Notes: generated from the letters alone by a model not told the origin. DNA of 32,080 nt from an uncultured Prevotella sp. (GCA_900316565.1 ONDK01000044.1:1-32080), one strand, 5' to 3'. Shown: positions 22,978-31,932, counted from the first letter of the stretch. Program-made: numbers and translations.

Positions 22978-24447
22978 ATGAAGAAAGTTATACTCACATT
23001 ATCTTTGTTTCTCCTGATGCTCCCCGCGATGGCACAGGTGGAACGCCCACGGTTGGTAGTGGGACTCGTCGTCGACCAGATGCGATGGGACTATCTTTAC
23101 TATTATTATAACGACTATTCCGAAGGTGGACTGAAGAGGCTGCTCTCCGAAGGATATTCCTACGAGAACACGCAGATAAACTACTCACCGGCCGTCACGG
23201 CGGTGGGACACTCCAGCATATACACCGGTTCCGTGCCGGCTCTCAACGGCATTGCAGGCAACTGGTTCTGGGAGGACGGCAAGTCGAAATACTGCTGCAC
23301 CGACACCACGGTGCAGAGCGTAGGCTACACCAGCGCCGAAGGACAGATGAGCCCGCGGAACCTCTGGGGCACCACCATCGGCGATGAGCTCCATCTGGCC
23401 ACGGACTTCAAGTCGAAGGTCATCGGCGTGGCTCTCAAGGACCGTGCGGCGATACTCCCGGCGGGACATAGTGCCGACGCCGCCTACTGGTGGGATACCT
23501 CCGCGGGACATTTCGTCTCGAGCACGTTCTATATGACCGACCTGCCACAGTGGGTCAAGGACTTCAACAAGGCCAACCACACGAAGCCGGGCTTCAATAT
23601 CAAGACCAATGACGAGGGCGTCACCATGACGTTCCGCATGGCGGAGGCAGCCGTCAGCAACGAGAAACTGGGACAGACCGGTGGCGAGACCGACATGCTG
23701 ACCATCAGCGTGTCGTCGACAGATGCCATCGGACATGTCTACTCCACACGCGGGCCGGAGAACAAGAGCGTATACATGCGCCTCGACCGCGACGTGGCAT
23801 CGTTCCTGACATACCTCGACAAGACCGTCGGCAAGGGCAACTACCTGCTCTTCCTCACCGCCGACCACGGCGCGTCGCACAACTATAACTTCCTGAAACA
23901 ACACCGCATACCGGCCGACGGATGGGATTATGACAAGTCGGTAAAGGACCTTAACGCATACCTGCGCACGGCCTTCCCACAGCTCACCGCTGACCCGGTG
24001 CTCGGCGAGGATAACTACCACTTCTACTTCAACGACAAAGCCTTCGACGGCAAGGACCGCCAGGCCATCATTGACGCTGCCGTCAACCGTCTGAAAGAGG
24101 ACAAGCAGTTCCTCTGGGTCGTCGACAACAACCGCATCGCCACCTCTGACGTGCCGGAACCGATAAAGACACGCCTCATCAACGGCATCACGCCGCACCG
24201 CTCCGGCGACATCACCGTCGTAACACGGCCGCAGGTCTTCGGTGCTCAGGTGTCACCATCATACAAGGGCACAAGCCACGGTCAGCCGATGGCATACGAC
24301 GTGCATATTCCTTTCGTCCTCTACGGCTGGCACGTGGAGCACGGTGAGAGCACGAAAGCGGTGAACATCACCGACATAGCCCCCACCATCTGTGCTATGC
24401 TCCACATACAAATGCCTGACGCAGCCATAGGAAACAGCGTCAGGTAA
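22978..24447 (+). CDS. PafA-like alkaline phosphatase (type I phosphodiesterase/nucleotide pyrophosphatase superfamily)
   Basis: Periplasmic metal-dependent phosphatase releasing phosphate from monoesters. The 489 residues start with a signal peptide (1-20, cleaved after AMAQ). The alkaline-phosphatase fold shows Asp33 in VVDQMRWD as a zinc ligand and Thr74 in SPAVTAVGHSSIYTG as probable nucleophile. Asp249 and His253 (TDAIGH), Asp296/His297 (LTADHGASHN) and His434 (SHGQPM) are the other metal ligands. This set matches the Bacteroidota PafA group, with Thr in place of the Ser of classical PhoA. No C-terminal sorting tail is present, so it is probably free in the periplasm. Diverges from buk with 100 nt between starts; the antiporter gene follows after 62 nt, probably in one operon. 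Confidence 0.88.
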   Translation: MKKVILTLSLFLLMLPAMAQVERPRLVVGLVVDQMRWDYLYYYYNDYSEGGLKRLLSEGYSYENTQINYSPAVTAVGHSSIYTGSVPALNGIAGNWFWEDGKSKYCCTDTTVQSVGYTSAEGQMSPRNLWGTTIGDELHLATDFKSKVIGVALKDRAAILPAGHSADAAYWWDTSAGHFVSSTFYMTDLPQWVKDFNKANHTKPGFNIKTNDEGVTMTFRMAEAAVSNEKLGQTGGETDMLTISVSSTDAIGHVYSTRGPENKSVYMRLDRDVASFLTYLDKTVGKGNYLLFLTADHGASHNYNFLKQHRIPADGWDYDKSVKDLNAYLRTAFPQLTADPVLGEDNYHFYFNDKAFDGKDRQAIIDAAVNRLKEDKQFLWVVDNNRIATSDVPEPIKTRLINGITPHRSGDITVVTRPQVFGAQVSPSYKGTSHGQPMAYDVHIPFVLYGWHVEHGESTKAVNITDIAPTICAMLHIQMPDAAIGNSVR

Positions 24448-24509
24448 GGCACTCAACGAAAAACGCACGCGGAAAGAGCGGCAATAGAAAAAAGATTGTA
24501 AGGATAAAA

Positions 24510-25967
24510 ATGAAGAATACCACGAAATATGTATTGTCGCTCGTTCCTGTTATCTTCCTGATAGCCTTCCTGTCAGTGGTTATCAGGGTCTACGGCATTG
24601 ACGCGCTGTCGGGGCCGAGTCAGATAGTACTCGTCGTCTCGACGGGTATCGCCGTGCTCATCGCGATGCTCTACTTCCATATCACATGGCGTGAGCTGGA
24701 GGAGGAGATAAACAAGTCAATAGGAAGCATAGGCTCACCGATTGTCATCCTGCTGCTCATCGGACTGCTCTCGGGCACGTGGATGGTCAGCGGTGTGGTG
24801 CCCATGCTCATCTACTACGGCATGCAGATTATAAATCCGCATGTCTTTCTCATATCAAGTTGCATCATCAGCGCCCTCGTCTCCGTGATGACGGGAAGCT
24901 CGTGGACCACCGTAGCCACCATCGGCGTGGCCCTCATGGGCATCGGCAAGGCGGAAGGCTTCAGCGACGGATGGACGGCGGGAGCGATACTCTCCGGAGC
25001 GTACTTCGGCGATAAGATGTCGCCATTGTCAGACACTACCGTGCTGGCGTCGTCGCTGTGTGGCACGCAGCTGTTCACGCATATCAAATACATGACCATC
25101 ACCACCGTACCGGCATTCACCGTGACACTAGTCATCTTTCTTATGGCGGGCTTCCTCGTGCCGTCAGCGGCCGACATCGACACCACAGCCTTCACCACGG
25201 CACTGTCGTCGACGTTCTGTCTCTCCCCCTGGCTGCTCATCGTGCCGGTGGCAACGGGTCTGATGATATACCGGAAGCAACCGGCCATCATCGTGCTCTT
25301 CGCCTCCTCAATGACAGCGGTGCTCTTCGCCGTCATCTTCCAGCCGCAGGTCCTCGTGGAGGTCAGCGGAGGCCACGGCATGTCGGCATTGACACTCTTC
25401 AAGGGAGCCATGCAGGGATGCTTCGGCAGTACGGCCATCGACAGCGGGTATGCTCCCGTCAACGAGCTGCTGGCCACACGCGGCATGGCGGGAATGCTCA
25501 ACACGGTATGGATAATCCTCTGTGCCATCTGCTTCGGCGGCGTGCTGAAGGCGGGAGGAATGCTCGCGAACATCGTCAGCATGATTATGCCGCTGACGAA
25601 GACACGTCTCGGCCTTGTGGCGACGACGGTCTTCTCGGGTATATTCTTCAATGCCACCGCCGCCGACCAGTTCCTCTCCATCATGCTCAACGCGAGCATG
25701 TACGGTGAGATATACCGCCGCGAGGGCTACGAGCCGCGGTTGCTCAGCCGCAGCATCGAGGACTCGAGCACGGTAACGTCGGTGCTGATACCATGGAGCA
25801 CGTGCGGCATGACGCAGTCGACGGTGCTCAACGTGCCGACGCTCACCTATCTCCCCTACTGCTTCTTCAATATCCTTGCACCAATAACGAGTATCCTCAT
25901 CGCCGCCACAGGCTACAAGATATACCGCACCGTGCGGCAAGATAAGGACATGACGAAGACCACCTAA
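24510..25967 (+). CDS. nhaC: NhaC-family Na+/H+ antiporter
   Basis: Inner-membrane secondary transporter, 485 residues, with about 11-12 hydrophobic helices spread over the whole length and a short polar C-terminus. Family blocks visible include VMTGSSWTTVATIGVALMGI, SGAYFGDKMSPLSDTT with its conserved acidic and Ser/Thr residues, and a late NATAADQFLSI block. NhaC proteins exchange Na+ for H+; some relatives exchange other cations or organic acids (for example malate/lactate), so substrate is only inferred. It lies 62 nt downstream of the phosphatase gene on the same strand with no terminator between them. Confidence 0.9.
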   Translation: MKNTTKYVLSLVPVIFLIAFLSVVIRVYGIDALSGPSQIVLVVSTGIAVLIAMLYFHITWRELEEEINKSIGSIGSPIVILLLIGLLSGTWMVSGVVPMLIYYGMQIINPHVFLISSCIISALVSVMTGSSWTTVATIGVALMGIGKAEGFSDGWTAGAILSGAYFGDKMSPLSDTTVLASSLCGTQLFTHIKYMTITTVPAFTVTLVIFLMAGFLVPSAADIDTTAFTTALSSTFCLSPWLLIVPVATGLMIYRKQPAIIVLFASSMTAVLFAVIFQPQVLVEVSGGHGMSALTLFKGAMQGCFGSTAIDSGYAPVNELLATRGMAGMLNTVWIILCAICFGGVLKAGGMLANIVSMIMPLTKTRLGLVATTVFSGIFFNATAADQFLSIMLNASMYGEIYRREGYEPRLLSRSIEDSSTVTSVLIPWSTCGMTQSTVLNVPTLTYLPYCFFNILAPITSILIAATGYKIYRTVRQDKDMTKTT

Positions 25968-26018
25968 GGATTGTTCCGCGCAGGAAAAAAATAATCACCG
26001 TGAGAAAGAAAAAGAAAA

Positions 26019-26050
26019 TCCGTGCGGGAACTTATCAAAACCCGCACGGA
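26019..26050 (-). terminator. terminator of the 80-aa gene transcript
   Basis: TCCGTGCGGG (26019-26028) pairs with CCCGCACGGA (26041-26050) across a 12-nt loop. On the minus strand the stem is followed by TTTTCTTTTTCTTT, so it terminates leftward transcription coming from the 1321-aa/80-aa gene pair. It may also help stop the antiporter transcript. Confidence 0.8.
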
Positions 26051-26130
26051 CCATTCTACTTTGATTACTATAAATATAATCTGGGACGCTTCCCAAACCT
26101 GCTATAGCCGATCATTAAAAGACAAATATA

Positions 26131-26373
26131 TCAGTCATCCCAGACACTCCAGGAGTTGCCTTTGGCACGCGTCGACTGTCCGCCTTCGCCCTGTCCGTGG
26201 CCGGAGAACGGGTCCTGCGTGCCGTCGGCATTGAGGATTTCCTCGGCGATGCTCTTCTCCGGGTCGCCGCCGGTGGTCTGACTTCGCAATGTTCCACCGC
26301 TGCCGGTGAGCAAGGCCGTAGTAACTACGACGGTCGTTATTTCTGTAATTGGTCGTATATATATCTTTTTCAT
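26131..26373 (-). CDS. small protein, MKK-LLTGS family (80 aa)
   Basis: Unknown function; a distant relative of the 75-aa protein at 19831-20058. It begins MKKIYIRPITEITTVVVTTA, has LLTGSGG at about residues 21-27, then a polar Gly/Asp/Glu-rich middle, and ends NSWSVWDD. The shared plan is MKK, YI.P.T.I, a valine-rich stretch, LLTGS and a Trp-x-x-Trp-acidic end. The gene lies 107 nt downstream of the 1321-aa secreted protein gene on the same strand, with a terminator 80 nt after its stop. Between the two genes there is only a small GTGCC/GGCAC stem (26396-26408). A competing overlapping frame (26135-26434) lacks this conserved plan and is rejected. Confidence 0.75.
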   Translation of the reverse strand: MKKIYIRPITEITTVVVTTALLTGSGGTLRSQTTGGDPEKSIAEEILNADGTQDPFSGHGQGEGGQSTRAKGNSWSVWDD

Positions 26374-26480
26374 CTCTTATCCTGATTATATTGTTGTGCC
26401 GTTGGCACCGGAAGCCGTCTGCTTTCTCCGCCACTGTTGGGTGCCAGGTACGACATTCCGGTACGATAACAACATCAAAA

Positions 26481-29400
26481 CTATTTTATCACGAATTTCT
26501 TACCGTTGCGGATGTACATTCCGCGACTGAGACATGACGTATCTCCGCTGCGGCTTACCATCTGACCATTGAGGTTGTAGACAGGGGCTGCCGATGACGG
26601 GTCTGCCTTGGAGGTGTCGATGACAACATGGCTGATGCCGGTAGTAGTGCCAGGGTCGCCGATGAAGTCGAAGAGCATTCCCGCACGCTTTGAACCCGAT
26701 GCCTTCTGGTCGGCAAAGGTATCGTCATCACAGAACTCAAAACCGGAAGAGGTAACATTCCAGTGGGCCACCTCCTGCACGCCTTTAGACGTTACAAACT
26801 CCGGAGCAGCATCAGAATTCTTCTTCACGAGGATGATACATGTGTTCGGAGCCCAGTGGCGCTCGGTAGCCGTCGTCGACGGTTTCCACCACCATGCCGG
26901 TCCTTTTCCGTACCATCCGAGGAAATAACTGTACTGAGGTATGTACCAGTTTCCAAATGTTCCTATGAACCTATAATAATATGTGTCATTTTCCTTGCTG
27001 CTTCCGGCCTGCTTTGCAGCCACGGCCTTCACACTCTTGATGCTGTCGCGGAGCACACCACCGACGCCCTCGCTGCCATAATGGGCCAGCAGGTCCATCA
27101 ACTCCGGACTTATCTGTGAGTACTTCAGCACGTGCTTCGACGGTGTCCAGTGTATGTCGGGATTATTGTCAGCGTCCGGCATCTTCGGCTTGATGAGATA
27201 AGGATGGCCGGCCTTCATGATGACGGCATCCTCCGAAGGCATAGTATTGTCGGTCTCAGAGGTATTCATCACAAGGTCCTTACCAAACTGCAGCACGATG
27301 GACTTCGCGTCGGCGTTACGTTCCACGCCGATGAGCTCGCAGACACGCGGATAGTCCTCTCCTTTCGTTATATCGCTGCCGCCGTCGGGATTACCGAAGA
27401 CGAGACGAAGGTTCTTTTTCGTCATGTCGAACGGCAGACAGAGCGTCCACCAGTTGTTGTCGTTGATGCTTCCGAAGTTGTATATCGGGTCAGGCTCCTC
27501 GTAGTTGTAGGCGGCGACAAGTGCAAACTCATGCCATCCGCGGTAGTCCTTCTGTGCCGTGGTCTTGTCAGAGGAGTCGTAGAACTTCATGTTGTCGAGG
27601 CTGCCGCTCTTTTTCCACAGACTGTCGGCCTGGGTCTGATGCGCCTGCAGTCCATCGACGACAGCGTACTCCAACGCGTTGTTGTAGGGCTCACGCTTAG
27701 GGTTCCAAGCCTTCCACGTATATCCGGTGTGTCCCTGGACATAAGAGCGTATGAACTCACTCTGGTTCGGCCAGACAAGGTAATGGCCATGGCCGTCGGT
27801 AGTGCCCTGGCCGTCGGTTATGGAGTATTCGCGGGTAGGGTCGGTGTATTTCTTTATCTGCTCGGCGGTGCACGTCGTCGGGAAGTGCAGCACGGAGATA
27901 GGTTTTCCACCGTTGGTGTAGTTCTTGCGGGTGATGGCCGGTGATGGCGAGAAGCCGCTGTTACCATAGGTCATCGTGGTGTTGAACGCCCATCGCTGTG
28001 CCTCCGGTGCCTCATCGCGGAGGCAGTAGACGTCAATGATATGCTCCACATTGGAGAACGCTCCTGTCTCTATGAGCTTCATGTTCTTCGAGATAACGAT
28101 TGTGGAGTCGCCCTGTGAGACGATGGAGCCGTCGATAGTGGTGGAAATCTTCATCAGGGAGTTGACGTTCTGGAAAGCACCGCCACGGATATACTCATAG
28201 CTCTCAGGAATACAGAGCGACTTCAGCTTTCGGAAATTGGCGAAGCAGCCGCACGGTATCTCCTTGCCGGTGCGCGGCAGCTCGATGGAGGTGCAATTTT
28301 TGTAGCAGCCAAGTAGTGACAGGCAGAGATCGTTGGGGTGTTTCTCGTCGATTTCTGCCCCGGACAGGTCGGCAGTGGAGAAATTGGCATAGGAGAAGGC
28401 ACCGTGGCTGCGGTCATAGTGATCAGCAGAGTCCGTTGATACTGCGATGTACTTCTGAGTCAACGAGTCGACCTTGTCTTCCTGAACACATTTCGTTGTA
28501 ATCTTGTAAGTAAGATGTCCGTCTTTATCAACCGTTGCCATCTCCCTTCCGAGGTCCTCGGCATTGACGGGACCGGATATGCGGACTGACTTTACTTTTG
28601 ACGTACCGCTCGATGGAATCAGCACCGGCTGCATCATTGCCGTGAGGATGCAGATGCCGCCACGGTCATCCCAGGTCTGTGCCGTGAATGTGGTGTCGTT
28701 GAAGTAGCCTAAGCCCTTGAGGTTGGGCATGTTTTCATGCAGCGTCGGGAACAGAGTGGAGGTGGTGTCGCAGCCGGCGTCAGGAAGTGCGAGATATTCT
28801 ATGTTGTTGTTCTTGATGGTCTCGAGGGCCTCAAACGTTGTCTTGCTGGCGTCTTTGAGGGATACATGGATAAGGTTCACCTTCTTGCCCTCAATGCCGG
28901 AGAAGAAGGAGAAATCGCCGTAGCTGAGCTTACCGATGAATGCAAACTCTACTGCGTTCTTGAAGTCCTCGGGAGTGTAATGGGACAGGTTGTTGATTAC
29001 GTTCTCTTTCATGACCCTGGTCTGAAGGATGTGGTCTTTGGTCTGTGTCCCTGTGTAGTCTGTAGCGAATGGCAGCGACTGGAACACCTGTACAGAGCCT
29101 TTGTAGTCGGCGGGCTCTGGGAGGGTGCTGATGTCTGTGCTACCGCACAGTGCCACGCGCTTAATGTTCTGGAATCCGGAGAAAATGGTAAATGGTGACT
29201 GGGTAACTGGGTCACTTATCGTCTGTGCGATGCCAGAGGAATTGGTGATGGAGTGCAGGTCGAGGTTGTCGATGCCGCTGATGTCCAGTTTCTTGAAGTT
29301 ATCAGCATTCAGGCCGTTGTCTATCTTGCCCGTGACATTGATGCTCTTCACCTCGCCGGGCTTGATGATCGATTGTGCAGCGGAAAATTTCTCAGGATAC

Positions 29401-30446
29401 AAGCCCTCTATGTTCATGCACGTGCCGTCGTCGGACAGCCAGTACCAGTTGCCGTATTTCTGTGCACCGGCGAAGGACTTGGCGACGTCGTCGCTGAGGG
29501 CGTCGGGCAGTACGACGGAAACGGTGTTCCAATCGTTTGAAATCTCGGTGGCTTTAAGGTCGGATATCTTACCGACGGCTGAGAAGTCTGTCAGTGGAGC
29601 ATCGCCTTGAAGCTTACTGGTGCTATAGGCGATGATGGCCTTCATCTGCTCTAAAGAAATGGTGATGTCGGCACCGCCCTCTGCTTTCACAAAGCGGACG
29701 GAGCTGTAGCTGCCCTCGTCGAGTTTTGACTTCACCTGCTCGGAGAACGTCTTCTCGCTGGAGGTATACTCGTTGTCAAAATACTCCGTGTTGGCTAAGA
29801 AAGCGTTTTTGTCGGTTATCTCTTTGTATGTGGCATTTTCAGCGACATAAAGCTTGTCTTTGGACGACGTGTCGAAAGTTATCGAGGCGCCGGGAGAAAG
29901 TGGAATAACGGTAACATCCTTTCCGTCGACAGTTATAGTCGTGGAGCCCTCAGTGCCCTTATCTGCTGACTTGTATGTCTGGGGCTGGTTACTTGCGACG
30001 ATGTATTTGCCTCCGTCCCAAGAATTTGGTCCTGAAAGGTAAGTGCTGATGTCTTTGCTGGCGACTTCCTTATATGTCACCGTGGCCTCATAGTACGTTT
30101 GACAGGTTTGGTATTCATCGCCAGCCTTGACGAAGCTGTACGAGTCCTCCTTAGTTGTAATCTTTGTGGCGGCGGCACTGGAGAACTTTCTCTTTGTTAG
30201 CGTCTGTACTGTGGAGGAATAATTCGTTAAGTCGCCTGAGGCGGTGATAACCAAAGTACTGCCTTCGGCGGAGAATGTCGCCGTGGCCTTTTTGACGTCA
30301 GTCTCATTGCCCGTGGTCGTTGATAAACCAGTGTCATTGGCAGTGTCGGCGAGGGAAGTGCAGGGCACAGCTCCCGCAACGACTGCCAAGACGGTCATAA
30401 GCAGTGGACGAAGATGTCTAATTAGTAAACTCTGTTTCATGTTCAT
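26481..30446 (-). CDS. large secreted protein with BspA-like LRR region (1321 aa)
   Basis: Probable surface protein of unknown role. It has a signal peptide (about 1-33, cleaved near TSLA-DT) and Ser/Thr-rich beta-type sequence to about residue 270. LRR-like stretches follow (for example NFKKLDISGIDNLDLHS at about residues 385-400). A clearer BspA/LRR_5-type block lies at about 730-800 (CFANFRKLKSLCIPESYEYI, GGAFQNVNSLMKI, GAFSNVEHI). A NNWWTLCLPFDMTKKNLRLV block near residue 995 is a motif seen in many Prevotella surface proteins. The C-terminus, VYNLNGQMV...RGMYIRNGKKFVIK, is the same T9SS-like tail as in the CAZymes. BspA-type LRR proteins often act in adhesion, but nothing here proves it. 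Start could be the ATG at 30446 or the one two codons later. It heads a two-gene unit with the 80-aa gene. Confidence 0.82.
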   Translation of the reverse strand: MNMKQSLLIRHLRPLLMTVLAVVAGAVPCTSLADTANDTGLSTTTGNETDVKKATATFSAEGSTLVITASGDLTNYSSTVQTLTKRKFSSAAATKITTKEDSYSFVKAGDEYQTCQTYYEATVTYKEVASKDISTYLSGPNSWDGGKYIVASNQPQTYKSADKGTEGSTTITVDGKDVTVIPLSPGASITFDTSSKDKLYVAENATYKEITDKNAFLANTEYFDNEYTSSEKTFSEQVKSKLDEGSYSSVRFVKAEGGADITISLEQMKAIIAYSTSKLQGDAPLTDFSAVGKISDLKATEISNDWNTVSVVLPDALSDDVAKSFAGAQKYGNWYWLSDDGTCMNIEGLYPEKFSAAQSIIKPGEVKSINVTGKIDNGLNADNFKKLDISGIDNLDLHSITNSSGIAQTISDPVTQSPFTIFSGFQNIKRVALCGSTDISTLPEPADYKGSVQVFQSLPFATDYTGTQTKDHILQTRVMKENVINNLSHYTPEDFKNAVEFAFIGKLSYGDFSFFSGIEGKKVNLIHVSLKDASKTTFEALETIKNNNIEYLALPDAGCDTTSTLFPTLHENMPNLKGLGYFNDTTFTAQTWDDRGGICILTAMMQPVLIPSSGTSKVKSVRISGPVNAEDLGREMATVDKDGHLTYKITTKCVQEDKVDSLTQKYIAVSTDSADHYDRSHGAFSYANFSTADLSGAEIDEKHPNDLCLSLLGCYKNCTSIELPRTGKEIPCGCFANFRKLKSLCIPESYEYIRGGAFQNVNSLMKISTTIDGSIVSQGDSTIVISKNMKLIETGAFSNVEHIIDVYCLRDEAPEAQRWAFNTTMTYGNSGFSPSPAITRKNYTNGGKPISVLHFPTTCTAEQIKKYTDPTREYSITDGQGTTDGHGHYLVWPNQSEFIRSYVQGHTGYTWKAWNPKREPYNNALEYAVVDGLQAHQTQADSLWKKSGSLDNMKFYDSSDKTTAQKDYRGWHEFALVAAYNYEEPDPIYNFGSINDNNWWTLCLPFDMTKKNLRLVFGNPDGGSDITKGEDYPRVCELIGVERNADAKSIVLQFGKDLVMNTSETDNTMPSEDAVIMKAGHPYLIKPKMPDADNNPDIHWTPSKHVLKYSQISPELMDLLAHYGSEGVGGVLRDSIKSVKAVAAKQAGSSKENDTYYYRFIGTFGNWYIPQYSYFLGWYGKGPAWWWKPSTTATERHWAPNTCIILVKKNSDAAPEFVTSKGVQEVAHWNVTSSGFEFCDDDTFADQKASGSKRAGMLFDFIGDPGTTTGISHVVIDTSKADPSSAAPVYNLNGQMVSRSGDTSCLSRGMYIRNGKKFVIK

Positions 30447-30580
30447 TTCCGATAAGTTTTAAATATTGCGTAGATACTCTCTAATGATTTGACTCTTTAA
30501 AGATGGAGGGAAGAAGGCGGCAAGCGCCTTCTACACATCCACATATATATAATGTCATAGGCTGAACAGGTTTCTGAGTG

Positions 30581-30614
30581 CAAAATTATAGCAATAATTA
30601 TAAGTCGGTGCAAA
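30581..30614 (-). promoter_or_regulatory. promoter of the 1321-aa/80-aa unit
   Basis: On the minus strand TTTG (30611-30614) is followed after 22 nt by TAATTTTG (30581-30588), close to the Bacteroidota -33/-7 pair. It would give a leader of about 130 nt. That leader contains the hairpin GAAGGCG-GCAAG-CGCCTTC (30513-30531). Confidence 0.6.
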
Positions 30615-30686
30615 ATATTGTTTCTAAAATATGTATTATTTGTTAACTATACAGCAATGATTAACATTCTATACACATCTAGACAA

Positions 30687-30976
30687 AATCTCGCCAAGGC
30701 GCAAAGGTCGCGATGGTGTCGTACGACTGCAGGGTGCGGCTAGGTAGGGTTAGGGGCCGTCCGTCATAAAATATACATGCCGTTGTTGCTCTATGTCATA
30801 TATCACTATACGTTTGTTAACGGACGGCCACGAGGGCCGCCCCTGCAGCCGGATTAAATTGGGTACGCACTCCTCGGAAGACTCTTGTTAACGGACGGCC
30901 ACGAGGGCCGCCCCTGCACACGGGCGACATTTCATTTGTTAGCGGACGGCCCCTAACCCTACCTAGCCGCCCCTGC
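30687..30976. repeat. REPIN-like GGACGGCC repeats, second cluster
   Basis: The left part (30687-30770) is the reverse complement of the 16500-16610 unit: AATCTCGCCAAGGCGCAAAG, TCGTACGACTGCAGGG, then GGTAGGGTTAGGGGCCGTCC. Three more arms follow near 30822-30850, 30890-30920 and 30943-30976. A GGATTAAATTGGGTACGCAC spacer lies between two of them. The order and orientation differ from the first cluster, so the copies have rearranged. Confidence 0.75.
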
Positions 30977-31018
30977 AAGAGGAAACGATTTCTGCGAATA
31001 GACAATATCGCACCAGGT

Positions 31019-31375
31019 AATCTGTAATGTAATATGACAATTTACTCCCTTCATATTTCGATTATTCTGAACGACGACCGATTACGGTGTCAAATACGCG
31101 AAATTTGACCGTTTTGTATCACCTTGATAACCAAGATGTTACCAACAAGGTCATTTCCTTCGACTCGAAAATCGCCCATTTTGACCCCAAAAGTAAGGCT
31201 TACTTGCGTTGTAAGTGTAGTACATTTACGAGGTAAAACCATATGTTTTACCTCGTAAAACCTATGCTTTTACAAATCAAGCCCTAAGGACCCGTCTTTT
31301 TCTTTACATTTTAAGCGATTTTAACTCCTAGATTGTCGAATTTTCCATACAACTTTTTGTAATAAAAAATCATTT
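31019..31375. repeat. GTAAGGCTTAC intergenic element, copy B
   Basis: Longer copy of the element at 15313-15560. It carries the same outer blocks and core (AAAAGTAAGGCTTACTTGCG) plus about 90 extra bases between GAACG and the core. It also has an added stem GAGGTAAAAC/GTTTTACCTC near 31231-31258. In both copies the element sits between a leftward gene for a secreted product and a rightward leader of the AGGCTGTCAA type. Confidence 0.7.
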
Positions 31376-31426
31376 TGTTTAGTGGCTTCAGTAACTTGAA
31401 TAAGAATACCGCGTGTGGCCGCCAAG

Positions 31427-31471
31427 GTAGGGCTGGGTTCCACAGCACCTATTACATTGTGTATCGCAGAA
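31427..31471. repeat. GGTAGGG...CACAGCACC intergenic repeat, second copy
   Basis: Matches 16848-16892 with scattered differences: GGTAGGGCTGGGTTCCACAG, CACCTATTACAT, TCGCAGA. The function is unknown. Confidence 0.5.
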
Positions 31472-31682
31472 CCGTCTTTAAATATTTCTTTCTATGCGTG
31501 TAAATCTTTTCCTGCGAAACTTGACTAAATAATCTAACGAATAAATCCCTGTCAACTTTATCAAGATTTACTAACGTTCATTCTAATTCATTATTTACGA
31601 TGGCGGGAAGGATGGCGGACTTTTTATGTTGCTATAGTGTGAAATTGCTAATTTAGAATACTTTAAAAACAATATGATCAGA

Positions 31683-31859
31683 GGTAACTATTCAGCCATT
31701 CCATTCCGTAGGGGCGGGGTTTATCCCCGCCCTCCCCCCGCAAAACATATCAAAATATGCGGTCCGTGGGAAATGAAATGATTACCGTCAACTCACCGCT
31801 AACTTCTCCGCTCGTAACTGTCATCCTGTTTTTCTGCCAGCATTCGCTGAATAGTTACA
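31683..31859. mobile_element. 177-bp MITE with 13-bp inverted ends and 6-bp target duplication
   Basis: GTAACTATTCAGC (31684-31696) and its exact reverse complement GCTGAATAGTTAC (31846-31858) form terminal inverted repeats. One further base on each side is followed by the identical hexamer ATCAGA (31677-31682 and 31860-31865), as expected for a target-site duplication. The inside codes for nothing and contains a GGGCGGGG-TTTAT-CCCCGCCC hairpin (31712-31732). A parent transposase is not present in the window. Confidence 0.8.
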
Positions 31860-31900
31860 ATCAGAAGGCTTATTTTCCCTTTGACAATTTCTGTCCATTC

Positions 31901-31932
31901 TTTGTATATATCGCAGAGAATTGTTAAATTTG
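31901..31932 (+). promoter_or_regulatory. promoter of a rightward gene beyond the window
   Basis: TTTG (31901-31904), 20-nt spacer, TAAATTTG (31925-31932): a near-ideal Bacteroidota promoter. It points to the leader at 31985-32080 and the gene expected just past the right edge. Confidence 0.7.

Noticed and set aside
22878-22997. 40-codon N-terminal extension of butyrate kinase
   Set aside because: The extra residues are Phe/Tyr-rich and unlike the family, overlap the divergent gene's start, and the ATG at 22877 gives the standard N-terminus.
23185-24198. 337-aa open frame antisense to the phosphatase gene
   Set aside because: Shadow of an intact gene with all metal ligands; low-complexity Val/Glu/Arg composition.
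30817-31005. 62-aa open frame on the minus strand
   Set aside because: It lies wholly within GGACGGCC repeat arms and has no start context or family.
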